16,783 bases of DNA from an uncultured Eubacteriales bacterium (GCA_900544705.1 UQWH01000044.1:1-16783), one strand, 5' to 3'. Positions 8,651-16,522 are shown, numbered from the stretch's first letter. Program-made: numbers and translations. The notes: generated from the sequence alone by a model not told the origin.

Positions 8651-8872
8651 ATGGCAAACACGGAAAATTTGCAGGATCTGATTCTGAACGAGGTGCGCAG
8701 GGAGCATATGCCCGTCACACTGTTTCTGATGAACGGCTTTCAGCTCAAGGGCATCGTGACCGGCTTTGACAGCTTCACCGTCATCCTCAGCTCGGAGGGA
8801 CGGCAGCAGATGATCTACAAGCACGCGATCTCCACGCTCGTTCCCCTGCAGCCGGTGCATATCGGCGGATAA
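8651..8872 (+). CDS. hfq: RNA chaperone Hfq
   Basis: Hfq is a hexameric Sm-like protein that binds small RNAs and mRNA A/U-rich sites. The 73-residue length is typical of Gram-positive Hfq. Key residues are present: Q8 in NLQDLILN, rim residues N13, R16 and R17, the Sm1 region with F39-D40-S41-F42, and the Sm2 signature YKHAIST (56-62) that lines the proximal uridine-binding face. The C-terminus is short. The gene follows miaA, the usual order in many bacteria. Translation starts at the ATG directly after a hairpin in the leader, with GAGG eight bases upstream but partly inside that stem, so its translation may be controlled. It is followed by a 34-nt gap and the HlyD-like gene. Confidence 0.96.
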   Translation: MANTENLQDLILNEVRREHMPVTLFLMNGFQLKGIVTGFDSFTVILSSEGRQQMIYKHAISTLVPLQPVHIGG

Positions 8873-8906
8873 GCGCCCGGCTGCCCTGCATTTTTGAGGA
8901 CAGAGT

Positions 8907-10118
8907 ATGAAAAAGCAGGGTGAACTTTACTTAAAAATCATATCCATTGTACTCGCGGCGGTCGTGCTGGCGTATGTGCTGTTTTCGGTGCTGTTCAAGT
9001 CCGGCAGCAGCTACGCCCTGACCGCGGCAGTGCGCTGCGAAGTCGGCGACGGGATGACCGTTTCCGGCTTTGTGGTGCGTTCCGAGAAAATTCTGACGGC
9101 GGATCAGTCCATCGTAGTCTGCGAGCTTGCCGAGGGCGAGCACGTCGGCGGCGGACAAGCCGTCGCCACGGTCTACCAGTCGGCCGAAGCGAGAGCCCAG
9201 CGGATGGAGCTGCTGCGCCTGCAAACCCAGCTCGACCAGCTGAACTACGCCTCCGAGGGTCTGGGCAACCGCGACGATTCCTCGCTCGATCTTCAGATCC
9301 GCGAGCTTCTGGTGCAGTCGTCGCAGTATGTGCAGTCGCAGCAGCTTTCCTCCGCCCTGACCGCGGCGGAATCGCTTCAGTCCATGGTGCTGCGCCGCAG
9401 CATCTCAGAAGACGACGGCGCGCGCGTCAACACCCGCATCACCGAGCTTTCCGCCCGCATTGCGGAGCTGAGTGCCGCAGCCGGGCAGACGCAGTCCGTC
9501 ACGGTGTCCTCCTCCGGCTATTTCTCCGCAGCGGCGGATGGGCTGGAAGCTATTCTGACGCCGGAGGCCGTGCTGGAGATGAACGTCGCCCAGCTCCGCA
9601 AGCTGCAAAGCGAAACCACCGCCGCCCCCGCAAGTGCCTTCGGCCGCCTGATCCTTGGCCAAAAATGGTACTTCGCCGCCGAGGTCCCCGCCGACCGACT
9701 GGAGGGTCACTATGAGGGCGACCGTTTAACGGTGAATTTTTCCGGGGAATCCCTGCAAAACCTCACGATGACGATAGAACGCATCGGAGAGAACGAGGAC
9801 GGCAGCTGCGTGCTGGTGCTCTCCTGCGAACGGCTGATGCAGAAGATCAGCGCGCTGCGCCGCCAGACGGCGGACATCATCTTTGAAACCTACACGGGTC
9901 TGAGCGTGGAGCCGCAGGCGCTTTACTATGTGGACGGCGCCGCCGGCGTGTACGTGCTGGAAGGCGTGCGCGCCCGCTTCAAGCCGGTGAATATCTTATA
10001 TGAATATGCAGACGGCTACGTGGTCGAACTGGACAAGTCCGACACGGACAACCTCTGGCCGGAGGACGAGATCATCCTGACCTCGGACGACATCTATAAC
10101 GGGAAGGTGCTTGAATGA
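8907..10118 (+). CDS. HlyD-like membrane-anchored adaptor protein
   Basis: This 403-residue protein begins with a short basic segment and one membrane helix (about 9-31), with the rest predicted outside the cell. Residues 50-90 (TVSGFVVRSE, EGEHVGGGQAVATV) resemble the split biotinyl/lipoyl-like and barrel segments of HlyD/membrane-fusion proteins. Residues 92-205 are Gln/Leu/Ala-rich and likely coiled coil. Residues 240-400 form a beta-rich part with a second barrel-like section. Membrane-fusion proteins usually pair with an ABC or RND pump, but no transporter gene is near. Instead it sits between hfq and ylmE-sepF-divIVA, overlapping ylmE by four bases (ATGA). The context hints at a role at the cell envelope or septum; that is inference. 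GAGGACAG precedes the ATG. Confidence 0.75.
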   Translation: MKKQGELYLKIISIVLAAVVLAYVLFSVLFKSGSSYALTAAVRCEVGDGMTVSGFVVRSEKILTADQSIVVCELAEGEHVGGGQAVATVYQSAEARAQRMELLRLQTQLDQLNYASEGLGNRDDSSLDLQIRELLVQSSQYVQSQQLSSALTAAESLQSMVLRRSISEDDGARVNTRITELSARIAELSAAAGQTQSVTVSSSGYFSAAADGLEAILTPEAVLEMNVAQLRKLQSETTAAPASAFGRLILGQKWYFAAEVPADRLEGHYEGDRLTVNFSGESLQNLTMTIERIGENEDGSCVLVLSCERLMQKISALRRQTADIIFETYTGLSVEPQALYYVDGAAGVYVLEGVRARFKPVNILYEYADGYVVELDKSDTDNLWPEDEIILTSDDIYNGKVLE

Positions 10119-10810
10119 TTACAGAAAATATCCGGAAGATCCGGGAAACTATGGCGCGCGCCGCGCTGGCCGCAGGCCGGCGGCCGGAGGACATTCTCCT
10201 GTGCGCCGCAACGAAAATGAACGATTCCGCGCGTGTCCGCGAGGCCATCGCCGCAGGTGTGGACTGCTGCGGTGAAAACCGCGTGCAGGAGCTGGTGCAG
10301 AAGCAGGCCGAGCACGCCTACGACGGCGCGCCCGTGCATTTCATCGGCCATTTGCAGACGAACAAGGTCCGGCAGGTCGTGGGCAAGGTCGCCCTCATTC
10401 AGTCGGTGGATCGGCTGGAGCTGCTGCAATGCATCGAGCGCGAGGCGGAAAAGCAGGGCATCGTGCAGGACATCCTGCTGGAGATCAACGTCGCCGCCGA
10501 GGAGAGCAAATCCGGCTTTACCCCGGAGGAAGCGCCGGTGATCGCCGCCCGGATGGGCGAGTTTTCCCACTGCCGCCTGCTCGGACTCATGGCAATCCCG
10601 CCGATTTCGGAAAATTCCGGCGATAATTGCAGATATTTTGAGAAAATTCACACAATAGCTGTTGACATAACAGCGAAAAAATACGATAATGTCCGTATGG
10701 ATTGTCTGTCCATGGGAATGTCGGAGGATTATGCCGATGCCATCGCCTGCGGCAGCACCATGATCCGCGTCGGGACCGCGATCTTCGGCGCGCGCAACTA
10801 CAACAAATAA
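10115..10810 (+). CDS. ylmE: YggS/YlmE-family pyridoxal phosphate homeostasis protein
   Basis: Proteins of this family bind pyridoxal 5'-phosphate on a lysine in a single TIM-like barrel and help keep vitamin B6 and amino/keto acid pools balanced; no catalytic reaction is firmly known. The 231-residue protein shows LCAATKMN (PLP lysine K34), CCGENRVQEL, HFIGHLQTNKVRQVV, SVDRLELL, and the C-terminal SMGMSEDYADAI and GSTMIRVGTAIFG phosphate-binding region. In Gram-positive division clusters this gene precedes sepF (ylmF), as here. It overlaps the HlyD-like gene by four bases. Codons change sharply to AT-rich between about 10608 and 10700; this stretch contains a near-consensus promoter, so it may serve both as coding sequence and as promoter for sepF. 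Confidence 0.93.
   Translation: MITENIRKIRETMARAALAAGRRPEDILLCAATKMNDSARVREAIAAGVDCCGENRVQELVQKQAEHAYDGAPVHFIGHLQTNKVRQVVGKVALIQSVDRLELLQCIEREAEKQGIVQDILLEINVAAEESKSGFTPEEAPVIAARMGEFSHCRLLGLMAIPPISENSGDNCRYFEKIHTIAVDITAKKYDNVRMDCLSMGMSEDYADAIACGSTMIRVGTAIFGARNYNK
10662..10690 (+). promoter_or_regulatory. internal sigma-A promoter within ylmE, ahead of sepF-divIVA
   Basis: The -35 box is a perfect TTGACA (10662-10667), the spacer is 17 nt, and the -10 box is GATAAT (10685-10690), five of six consensus bases. It lies in an AT-rich island of an otherwise GC-rich gene. A 6-bp inverted repeat (GCTGTT 10658-10663 with AACAGC 10669-10674) overlaps the -35 box and could be an operator. Transcription would start near 10697, about 150 nt before the sepF ATG. 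Confidence 0.65.
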
Positions 10811-10845
10811 CGAAAAAGATCGAAACGATATGGAGGATTTGACCC

Positions 10846-11358
10846 ATGGGATTTATGGACGAGATCAAGAAGCTGACCCACCCCTATTCCGACGTGGAAG
10901 AGGACGATTATGATGATTACGACGACGAGCCGTTAGATAATACCCCGCCCGCAGCGCCCGCCCGCGACACCCGCCGCAGCAGCAGCAGCGCCAGCAGCTA
11001 TTCCGGCAGCAGCTACAGCCGCTCTTCCGCGCCCGAAATGCCCCGCAGCGGCGCAGGCAAGGTCGTCAACCTGAATTCTTCCACGCAGCTTCAGGTGATC
11101 CTGGTCAAGCCCGACCGGTTTGACATGGTTTCCGAGATCGCAGACCACCTGCGCGACAAGCAGGCGCTGGTTCTGAACCTTGAATCGACCAACAAGGATG
11201 TCGCGCGCCGTCTGGTGGACTTCCTGTCCGGCTGCGCCTATGCCCTCGACGGCAAGATCAAGAAGGTCGCCATCTCCACCTATCTCATCACGCCCTACAA
11301 TGTGGACGTTGTCGGTGATCTCGTCGAAGAACTGGAAAACAACGGGATGTACTTCTAA
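10846..11358 (+). CDS. sepF: cell division protein SepF
   Basis: SepF anchors and bundles FtsZ filaments at the division site in Gram-positive bacteria. The 170-residue protein has the expected plan: a short N-terminal membrane-binding helix (MGFMDEIKKL), a variable linker, and a conserved C-terminal domain from about residue 72 (KVVNLNSSTQLQVILVKPDRF, DFLSGCAYALDG, FLITP-like YLITPYNV). The linker is striking: an acidic Asp/Tyr run (17-29) followed by a Ser/Arg-rich run (41-62). GGAGG lies nine bases before the ATG. It follows ylmE by 35 nt and precedes divIVA by 36 nt. A strong internal promoter inside ylmE may give it separate expression from the upstream repair genes. Confidence 0.94.
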   Translation: MGFMDEIKKLTHPYSDVEEDDYDDYDDEPLDNTPPAAPARDTRRSSSSASSYSGSSYSRSSAPEMPRSGAGKVVNLNSSTQLQVILVKPDRFDMVSEIADHLRDKQALVLNLESTNKDVARRLVDFLSGCAYALDGKIKKVAISTYLITPYNVDVVGDLVEELENNGMYF

Positions 11359-11394
11359 GCTTACAGATACAAACGCAAAGGAGTTGACCCTAGC

Positions 11395-12162
11395 ATGCTG
11401 ACACCGCAGCAAATTCAGGATACCAGCTTTGAGAAAGCCCTCTTCGGCGGCTATGATATGGACTCCGTCGATGATTTTCTTGAACCCCTGACCGAGGATT
11501 ATATTACGCTCTATAAGGAGAATTCCGTCCTGAAGAGCAAAATGCGCATTCTTGTGGAAAAGCTGGAAGAGTACCGCAAGAACGAGACCTCCGTGCAGAG
11601 CGCTCTGCTCGCCGCGCAGAAGACCTGCGACCAGATGGTCGCGGAGGCCGAGCGCAAGTGCACGCAGATGCTCCATGAGGCCGAGGAAACCGCAGAGGCC
11701 AAGCACACCGAGGAGCTGATCGCAGAGGAAGAGCAGCGTCTGCTCACTGCACAGGCCGCCACGTCGGACTATCTGGACGAGGCGGAGGCGAACCTCAAAA
11801 AGCAGCTTGCGCTCTTGCAGACGCTGCGCGAAAAGACGCCGGAGCCGCCCGCCGAGGCCAAGCCCCGCGTGCATCAGTTCACCCGTCCGCCGGAGGATCC
11901 CCTCGCGCCGCAGCCGGTGAGCGCTCCCGCCAAGGAGCACAGGGCCTTTGACTTCGACGCGGATAATTCCCACCCCTCCGTGGAGGACAAGGCCGACGCC
12001 CTGATCGAGGAGATCGACCAGTCGCTGGAGCAGAAGATGCGCGGTTCCGCGCCCGTGCAGGATCCGAATGTCACCCGCCGGTTTGAATCCCTCTCGCCGG
12101 AAAAGCAGAAGAAATTTGAAGATCTGCAATTCGGCCGGAATTACGACCCCAAAAAAGGGTAA
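11395..12162 (+). CDS. divIVA: DivIVA-family polar/septal protein
   Basis: DivIVA-type proteins bind curved membrane at septa and poles and recruit other division or growth factors. The 255-residue protein has the N-terminal membrane domain LTPQQIQDTSFEKALFGGYD, with F17 placed like the membrane-inserting Phe of the Bacillus protein; the neighbouring Arg is Gly here. VDDFLEPLTEDYITLYKEN begins the coiled coil (about 30-145), rich in Glu, Ala and Lys. A Pro-rich linker (148-180) and an acidic tail with a short repeat-like helix (PSVEDKADALIEEIDQ) follow. The start ATG is 11 nt after AAGGAG. It follows sepF, the common Gram-positive order, and is the last gene before the T-box. No terminator is seen between its stop and the T-box leader. 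Confidence 0.9.
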   Translation: MLTPQQIQDTSFEKALFGGYDMDSVDDFLEPLTEDYITLYKENSVLKSKMRILVEKLEEYRKNETSVQSALLAAQKTCDQMVAEAERKCTQMLHEAEETAEAKHTEELIAEEEQRLLTAQAATSDYLDEAEANLKKQLALLQTLREKTPEPPAEAKPRVHQFTRPPEDPLAPQPVSAPAKEHRAFDFDADNSHPSVEDKADALIEEIDQSLEQKMRGSAPVQDPNVTRRFESLSPEKQKKFEDLQFGRNYDPKKG

Positions 12163-12173
12163 TCCTACATTAT

Positions 12174-12179
12174 TATAAA
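12174..12179 (+). promoter_or_regulatory. possible -10 box for the ileS T-box transcript
   Basis: TATAAA lies 7 nt before the first conserved T-box leader bases near 12186. No convincing -35 box is visible at 16-18 nt upstream, which is inside the end of divIVA. It may be a weak promoter, or the T-box may be read through from divIVA. Confidence 0.35.
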
Positions 12180-12185
12180 AAACAT

Positions 12186-12437
12186 CTGCGACGATGGGGA
12201 CAAACAGCGCCCAGCGCGTTTTCAGAGAGCTGCCGGTCGGTGCAAGGCAGCGGCGCGCCGCGTGAATATCACCCCGGAGCAGCCGCCCGAAACGGAGAAG
12301 CCGCGCTTCCCCGCGCGTAGGCGCGGCCGGTTCACGCCCGTTACCGCGTTTCGAGTGGTTCTGCCGCGGCAGAGCAACAAGAGTGGTACCGCAGAGCACG
12401 CCTCTGTCTCTTGAAGAAGGGACAGCGGCGTTTTTTT
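12186..12437 (+). ncRNA. T-box riboswitch (isoleucine) controlling ileS
   Basis: Canonical T-box parts occur in order. The Stem I base pairs GGGG (near 12196) with CCCC (near 12272). AGAGAGC and GGTCGGTGCAAGGC form the AG-bulge and distal-loop region. The specifier loop GAATATCA has ATC (12268-12270), an isoleucine codon, followed by the usual purine. A perfect CTGCCGCGGCAG palindrome (12361-12372) is the likely Stem III. The T-box sequence AGAGTGGTACCGC follows; its TGGT (12384-12387) pairs with ACCA, the 3' end expected for tRNA-Ile with discriminator A. AGAG (near 12380-12383) can pair with CTCT (12402-12405) as antiterminator. Uncharged tRNA-Ile should turn ileS on. Confidence 0.94.
12398..12437 (+). 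terminator. intrinsic terminator of the ileS T-box
   Basis: ACGCC (12398-12402) pairs with GGCGT (12427-12431). After one mismatch, CTGTC (12404-12408) pairs with GACAG (12421-12425), and the stem continues to a GAAG tetraloop at 12413-12416. Seven T residues (12431-12437) follow. The left arm overlaps the antiterminator's CTCT, so the two folds exclude each other. Confidence 0.92.
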
Positions 12438-12470
12438 ACATTATTAATTACCATTTTTCGGAGGAAAACC

Positions 12471-15272
12471 ATGGACTACAAAAACACCATCATCACCCCT
12501 AAGACCGACTTCCCCATGCGCGCGAGTCTGCCCCAGCGGGAACCTGCCATGCTGGAGCGCTGGAACAAGATCGACGTTTACGGCCAGCTTCTGAAGAAGA
12601 ACGAGGGCAAGCCTGCCTTCATCCTGCATGACGGCCCTCCCTTCTCCAACGGCGACCTGCACATGGGTCACGCGCTGAACAAGACCCTGAAGGATTTCAT
12701 CGTCCGCTCCTATGCAATGCGCGGCTACTACACCCCCTATGTCCCCGGCTGGGACAACCACGGTATGCCCATTGAATCCGCCATCATCAAGAAAAACAAG
12801 CTCAACCACAAGGCCATGCCCGTCACGGAGTTCCGCAGCGCCTGCGAGGCCTTTGCGCAGGACTTCATCGACCGCCAGATGGCCGGCTTCCGCCGTCTGG
12901 GCGTCATGGGCGACTGGGCGCACCCCTACAAGACCATGGACAAGCACTTTGAGGCCGAGGAGGTCAAGGTCTTTGGTGAAATGTACCGCAAGGGCTACAT
13001 CTACAAGGGCCTGAAGCCCGTGTACTGGTGCCCGAAGGACGAAACCGCGCTGGCCGAGGCCGAGATCGAGTATCAGGACGATCCCTGCACCTCCATCTAT
13101 GTCAAGTTCGCCGTCAAGGACGACAAGGGCAAGCTGGCCGACTACGGCACCGCAAACACCTACTTCATCATCTGGACGACGACCACCTGGACCCTGCCCG
13201 GCAACCTCGCCATCGCCCTGAACCCCGTGGAGGACTATGTCCTTCTGCAGGCGGACAACGGCGAGCGCTACATCGTCGCCTCCGCGCTGGCGGAAAAGAC
13301 CATGAAAGCCGGCAAGATCGAGCATTACGAGGAGCTGGCGCACTTCAACGGCCGCTTCTTCGAATATATGACCGCGCAGCACCCCTTCCTCGACCGCGAT
13401 TCCCTGCTGGTCGTGGCGGACTACGTCACCATGGATTCCGGCACGGGCTGCGTCCACACCGCTCCCGGCTTCGGCGCGGACGACTACCAGACCTGCCGCC
13501 GCTACAACATGGATCTGATTGTCCCCGTGGACGACCGCGGCTATCAGACCGCCGACGCCGGCAAGTTCGCCGGGATGCGCTATGACGAATCCAACAAGGC
13601 GATCTTCGACGAGCTGGTCTCCACCGGTGCGCTGTTCGCCTCCGAGGAATTCACCCACAGCTACCCGCACTGCTGGCGCTGCAAGAGTCCCATCATCTTC
13701 CGCGCCACTCCGCAGTGGTTCTGCTCCGTCGAGTCCTTCAAGGACGAGGCCGTCGCCGCCTGCGAAAACGTCAAGTGGATGCCCGCGTGGGGCAAGGATC
13801 GCATGATCTCCATGATCCGCGACCGCGCCGACTGGTGCATCTCCCGTCAGCGCCGCTGGGGTCTGCCCATCCCGGTGTTCTACTGCAAGGACTGCGGAAA
13901 GCCCGTCTGCACGCCGGAGACCATCGCGCATATCTCCAGGCTCTTTGACGAACACGGCTCGAACTACTGGTTCGCACACGAGGCCATGGAGCTGGTACCG
14001 GAGGGTCTGAGCTGCCCGCACTGCGGCGGCAAGACCTTTGAAAAGGAAACCGACACCCTCGACGGCTGGTTCGATTCCGGCTCCACGCACATCGCCTCCC
14101 TGCGCCGCAATCATCCCGAGCAGTGGCCCGCGACCATGTACCTTGAGGGCGCCGACCAGTACCGCGGCTGGTTCCAGTCGAGCCTGCTGACAAGCGTCGG
14201 CGCACTGGGCGAGGGCGCGCCCTTCCGCGAGTGCCTGACCCACGGCTGGACGGTCGACGGCGAGGGCAAGGCCATGCACAAGTCCCTCGGCAACGGCGTC
14301 GACCCCGCCGAGCTGATCCGCGACTTCGGCGCGGACATCGTCCGCCTGTGGGCGGCGAGCGCGGACTACCGCGTGGACGTGCGCTGCTCCAAGGAGATCT
14401 TCAAGCAGCTCTCGCAGAGCTATCTGAAGTTCCGCAACACCGCGCGCTACTGCCTCGGCAACCTCGACGGCTTCGACGCAGACCACCTCGTCGCGCCGGA
14501 GGAGATGCTTGAGCTCGACCGTTGGGCGGTGACGAAGCTCAACGCCCTGATCGAGACCGGCTTCCGCGCCTATGAAAACTATGAATTCCATGTCCTGACT
14601 CACGCGATCAACGACTTCTGCGTGGTGGAGCTGTCGAGCTTCTATCTGGACATTCTCAAGGATCGCCTGTACTGCGAGGAGCGCGACGGTCTCAAGCGCC
14701 GCAGCGCCCAGACCGCGCTGTACCTGATCCTCGACGCGATGGCGCGGATGTTCGCGCCCATTCTGGCTTTCACCTGCGACGAGATCTGGCAGGCCATGCC
14801 GCACCGCAGCGGCGACGACACCCGCAACGTCGTCCTCAACGAAATGGTCAGGCCCTACACCGCCTACGCGCTGGATGAGGCTGCCATGCAGAAGTGGGAC
14901 ACCCTCATCGCCCTGCGCAACGACGTCAACGGCGTTCTGGAAACCGCCCGCGCCGACAAGCGCATCGGCAAGGCGCTGGAGGCGCACGTCGCGCTCTACG
15001 CCGAGGACGAAGCCTCCCGCGCCGCGCTGGAGGCCGTGAGGAAGCTGGATCTTGCGGAGCTGTTCATCGTTTCCGACGTGCTGCTGGAAAACGGCGCGCC
15101 GAAGGAAGAAAACGTCTGCGGCACCGGCGCAAACTTCCCCGGTATGCGCATTGAGGTGCTGCCCGCCGCCGGCGAAAAGTGCCCGCGCTGCTGGATGCAC
15201 TCCACCGAAGCCAACGCCGAAGGGCTCTGCCCGCGCTGCGCGCGCGTGGTTGCCGGCCTGACGCTGGATTGA
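12471..15272 (+). CDS. ileS: isoleucyl-tRNA synthetase
   Basis: IleS charges tRNA-Ile and edits away valine. The 933-residue class I enzyme has the HIGH motif as HMGH (64-67), the CP1 editing-domain signatures TTTTWTLPGN (from residue 236) and GTGCVHTAPGFG, the WCISRQRRWG stretch, and a C-terminal zinc ribbon with CPRC (904-907) and CPRC (920-923). The KMSKS loop reads AMHKS (601-605): the second lysine, K604, is kept, while the first Lys and the Ser are replaced by Ala and His. Extra Cys-x2-Cys pairs occur in the middle (CWRC, CKDC, CPHC). The ATG at 12471 follows CGGAGGAAAACC; an upstream TTG at 12411 lies inside the terminator hairpin and is rejected. Expression is controlled by the T-box immediately upstream. 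A hairpin terminator follows. Confidence 0.97.
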   Translation: MDYKNTIITPKTDFPMRASLPQREPAMLERWNKIDVYGQLLKKNEGKPAFILHDGPPFSNGDLHMGHALNKTLKDFIVRSYAMRGYYTPYVPGWDNHGMPIESAIIKKNKLNHKAMPVTEFRSACEAFAQDFIDRQMAGFRRLGVMGDWAHPYKTMDKHFEAEEVKVFGEMYRKGYIYKGLKPVYWCPKDETALAEAEIEYQDDPCTSIYVKFAVKDDKGKLADYGTANTYFIIWTTTTWTLPGNLAIALNPVEDYVLLQADNGERYIVASALAEKTMKAGKIEHYEELAHFNGRFFEYMTAQHPFLDRDSLLVVADYVTMDSGTGCVHTAPGFGADDYQTCRRYNMDLIVPVDDRGYQTADAGKFAGMRYDESNKAIFDELVSTGALFASEEFTHSYPHCWRCKSPIIFRATPQWFCSVESFKDEAVAACENVKWMPAWGKDRMISMIRDRADWCISRQRRWGLPIPVFYCKDCGKPVCTPETIAHISRLFDEHGSNYWFAHEAMELVPEGLSCPHCGGKTFEKETDTLDGWFDSGSTHIASLRRNHPEQWPATMYLEGADQYRGWFQSSLLTSVGALGEGAPFRECLTHGWTVDGEGKAMHKSLGNGVDPAELIRDFGADIVRLWAASADYRVDVRCSKEIFKQLSQSYLKFRNTARYCLGNLDGFDADHLVAPEEMLELDRWAVTKLNALIETGFRAYENYEFHVLTHAINDFCVVELSSFYLDILKDRLYCEERDGLKRRSAQTALYLILDAMARMFAPILAFTCDEIWQAMPHRSGDDTRNVVLNEMVRPYTAYALDEAAMQKWDTLIALRNDVNGVLETARADKRIGKALEAHVALYAEDEASRAALEAVRKLDLAELFIVSDVLLENGAPKEENVCGTGANFPGMRIEVLPAAGEKCPRCWMHSTEANAEGLCPRCARVVAGLTLD

Positions 15273-15280
15273 TCGGTTTT

Positions 15281-15314
15281 TCCGCCCCTGCCCGACACGA
15301 CAGGGGCGGATTTT
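15281..15314 (+). terminator. intrinsic terminator after ileS
   Basis: TCCGCCCCTG (15281-15290) and CAGGGGCGGA (15301-15310) form a perfect 10-bp GC-rich stem with a 10-nt loop, followed by TTTT (15311-15314). It starts 8 nt after the ileS stop. The T-run is short, so some read-through into the next gene is possible. Confidence 0.75.
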
Positions 15315-15338
15315 CCACATCATAAAAAGGAGAACGTT

Positions 15339-16511
15339 ATGCAACAGGTATGTCTGCGGCGCGGCGAGGAGAAGGACATTCTCGCCGGTGCGCGCCTGAT
15401 CTATGACAACGAGATCGACTGGGTGGACGAGGACTGCGCCGACGGCGGCGTGGTCGAGGTCCGCGACAGCCGGATGCGTTTCGTCGCAAAGGGCTTTTTC
15501 AACGGCCGCTCCAAAATCGTGGTACGTGTACTGACCCTCGACCGAAACGAGCCCATCGACCGCGATTTCTTCCGCCGGCGCATCGCCGCTGCGTGGGAAA
15601 ACCGGCAGCTTCTGGGCTTTTCCGACGCCTGCCGCGTGGTGTTCGGCGAGTCGGACGGCCTGCCCGGCCTGACGGTGGACAAATTCGGAGATTGCCTCTC
15701 CATCCAGATCGTCTCCCTCGGCATGGAGCTGCGCAAGGACGAGATCGTCGAAACGCTCGTCGAGCTCTTCGCGCCCCGCTGCATCTATGAACGCGACGAC
15801 GTCGCCGTCCGCGAAAAGGAGGGCATGGAGCAGCGCAAGGCCTGCCTGTACGGCGCGGTGCCGGAGGAGCTGATCATCCGCGAGCACGACGCGCTCATGC
15901 GCGTGGATCTGGTAAACGGTCAGAAAACCGGTCACTTCCTCGACCAGCAGGAAAACCGCGGCCGCCTCAAGCCCTACGCTGCCGGGCGCACGGTGCTCGA
16001 CCTCTGCTGCTGCACGGGCGGCTTTTCCGTCCATGCCGCGCTCTACGGCGCGAAAAGCGTCGAGGCCTCTGACATTTCCGAGAACGCGCTGGCCATGGTG
16101 CGCGAGAATGCCGCGCGCAACGGCGTAGCCGACCGCATCACGACCACCTGCGCCAACGCTTTTGACCTCGTCAAGCGCTACACGGAGGAGGGGCGGCAGT
16201 TCGGCCTCGTCATCTGCGACCCGCCGGCCTTTGCCAAGAGCAAAAGCGCGCTCGACGGCGCCTATCGCGGCTATAAGGAGCTGAACCTGCGCTGTATGCG
16301 TCTGTGCGCGCCGGGCGGCTTCCTCGTCACCTGCTCGTGCAGCCAGTATATGACCGCCGGCCTCTTTGAAAAAATGCTCCGCGACGCCGCGGCCGACTGC
16401 GGTCGTCCCGTGCGTCTGCTGGAGCGTCTGACCCAGTCGCGCGACCATCCGGCCGACCTGAACGCCGAATACGCGCTGTATCTCAAGGGCTGCATTTTGC
16501 AGGTGCTCTGA
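15339..16511 (+). CDS. class I SAM-dependent rRNA methyltransferase, RlmI-like
   Basis: The 390-residue protein looks like the RlmI family, whose best-known member makes 5-methylcytosine at 23S rRNA position 1962. The N-terminal 75 residues fit a PUA-like RNA-binding domain. A central part follows with FGESDGLPGLTVDKFGD and NGQKTGHFLDQQENR (193-207). The SAM-binding motif I is VLDLCCCTGGFS (219-230), motif IV is CDPPAFAKSK (D294-P295-P296) and motif VI is TCSCSQ, with C334 in the place of the catalytic cysteine. AAGGAG lies before the ATG. It follows ileS after a terminator; no promoter stands out in the 66-nt gap. The exact target base is inferred from family resemblance, so I leave the gene symbol empty. 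Confidence 0.9.
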   Translation: MQQVCLRRGEEKDILAGARLIYDNEIDWVDEDCADGGVVEVRDSRMRFVAKGFFNGRSKIVVRVLTLDRNEPIDRDFFRRRIAAAWENRQLLGFSDACRVVFGESDGLPGLTVDKFGDCLSIQIVSLGMELRKDEIVETLVELFAPRCIYERDDVAVREKEGMEQRKACLYGAVPEELIIREHDALMRVDLVNGQKTGHFLDQQENRGRLKPYAAGRTVLDLCCCTGGFSVHAALYGAKSVEASDISENALAMVRENAARNGVADRITTTCANAFDLVKRYTEEGRQFGLVICDPPAFAKSKSALDGAYRGYKELNLRCMRLCAPGGFLVTCSCSQYMTAGLFEKMLRDAAADCGRPVRLLERLTQSRDHPADLNAEYALYLKGCILQVL

Positions 16512-16522
16512 CCCGCTTTTCT

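Noticed and set aside
12411..12470. Upstream TTG start for ileS
   Set aside because: It lies in the T-box terminator hairpin and lacks a ribosome binding site; ATG 12471 has GGAGG at the right distance.
12444..16448. Minus-strand open frame of 1334 codons across ileS and the RlmI-like gene
   Set aside because: It is antisense to two genes with complete family motifs and continues across their boundary and a terminator. It reads as low-complexity Ala/Val/Gly/His sequence with no domain. High GC and strong codon bias on the plus strand explain the lack of stops.
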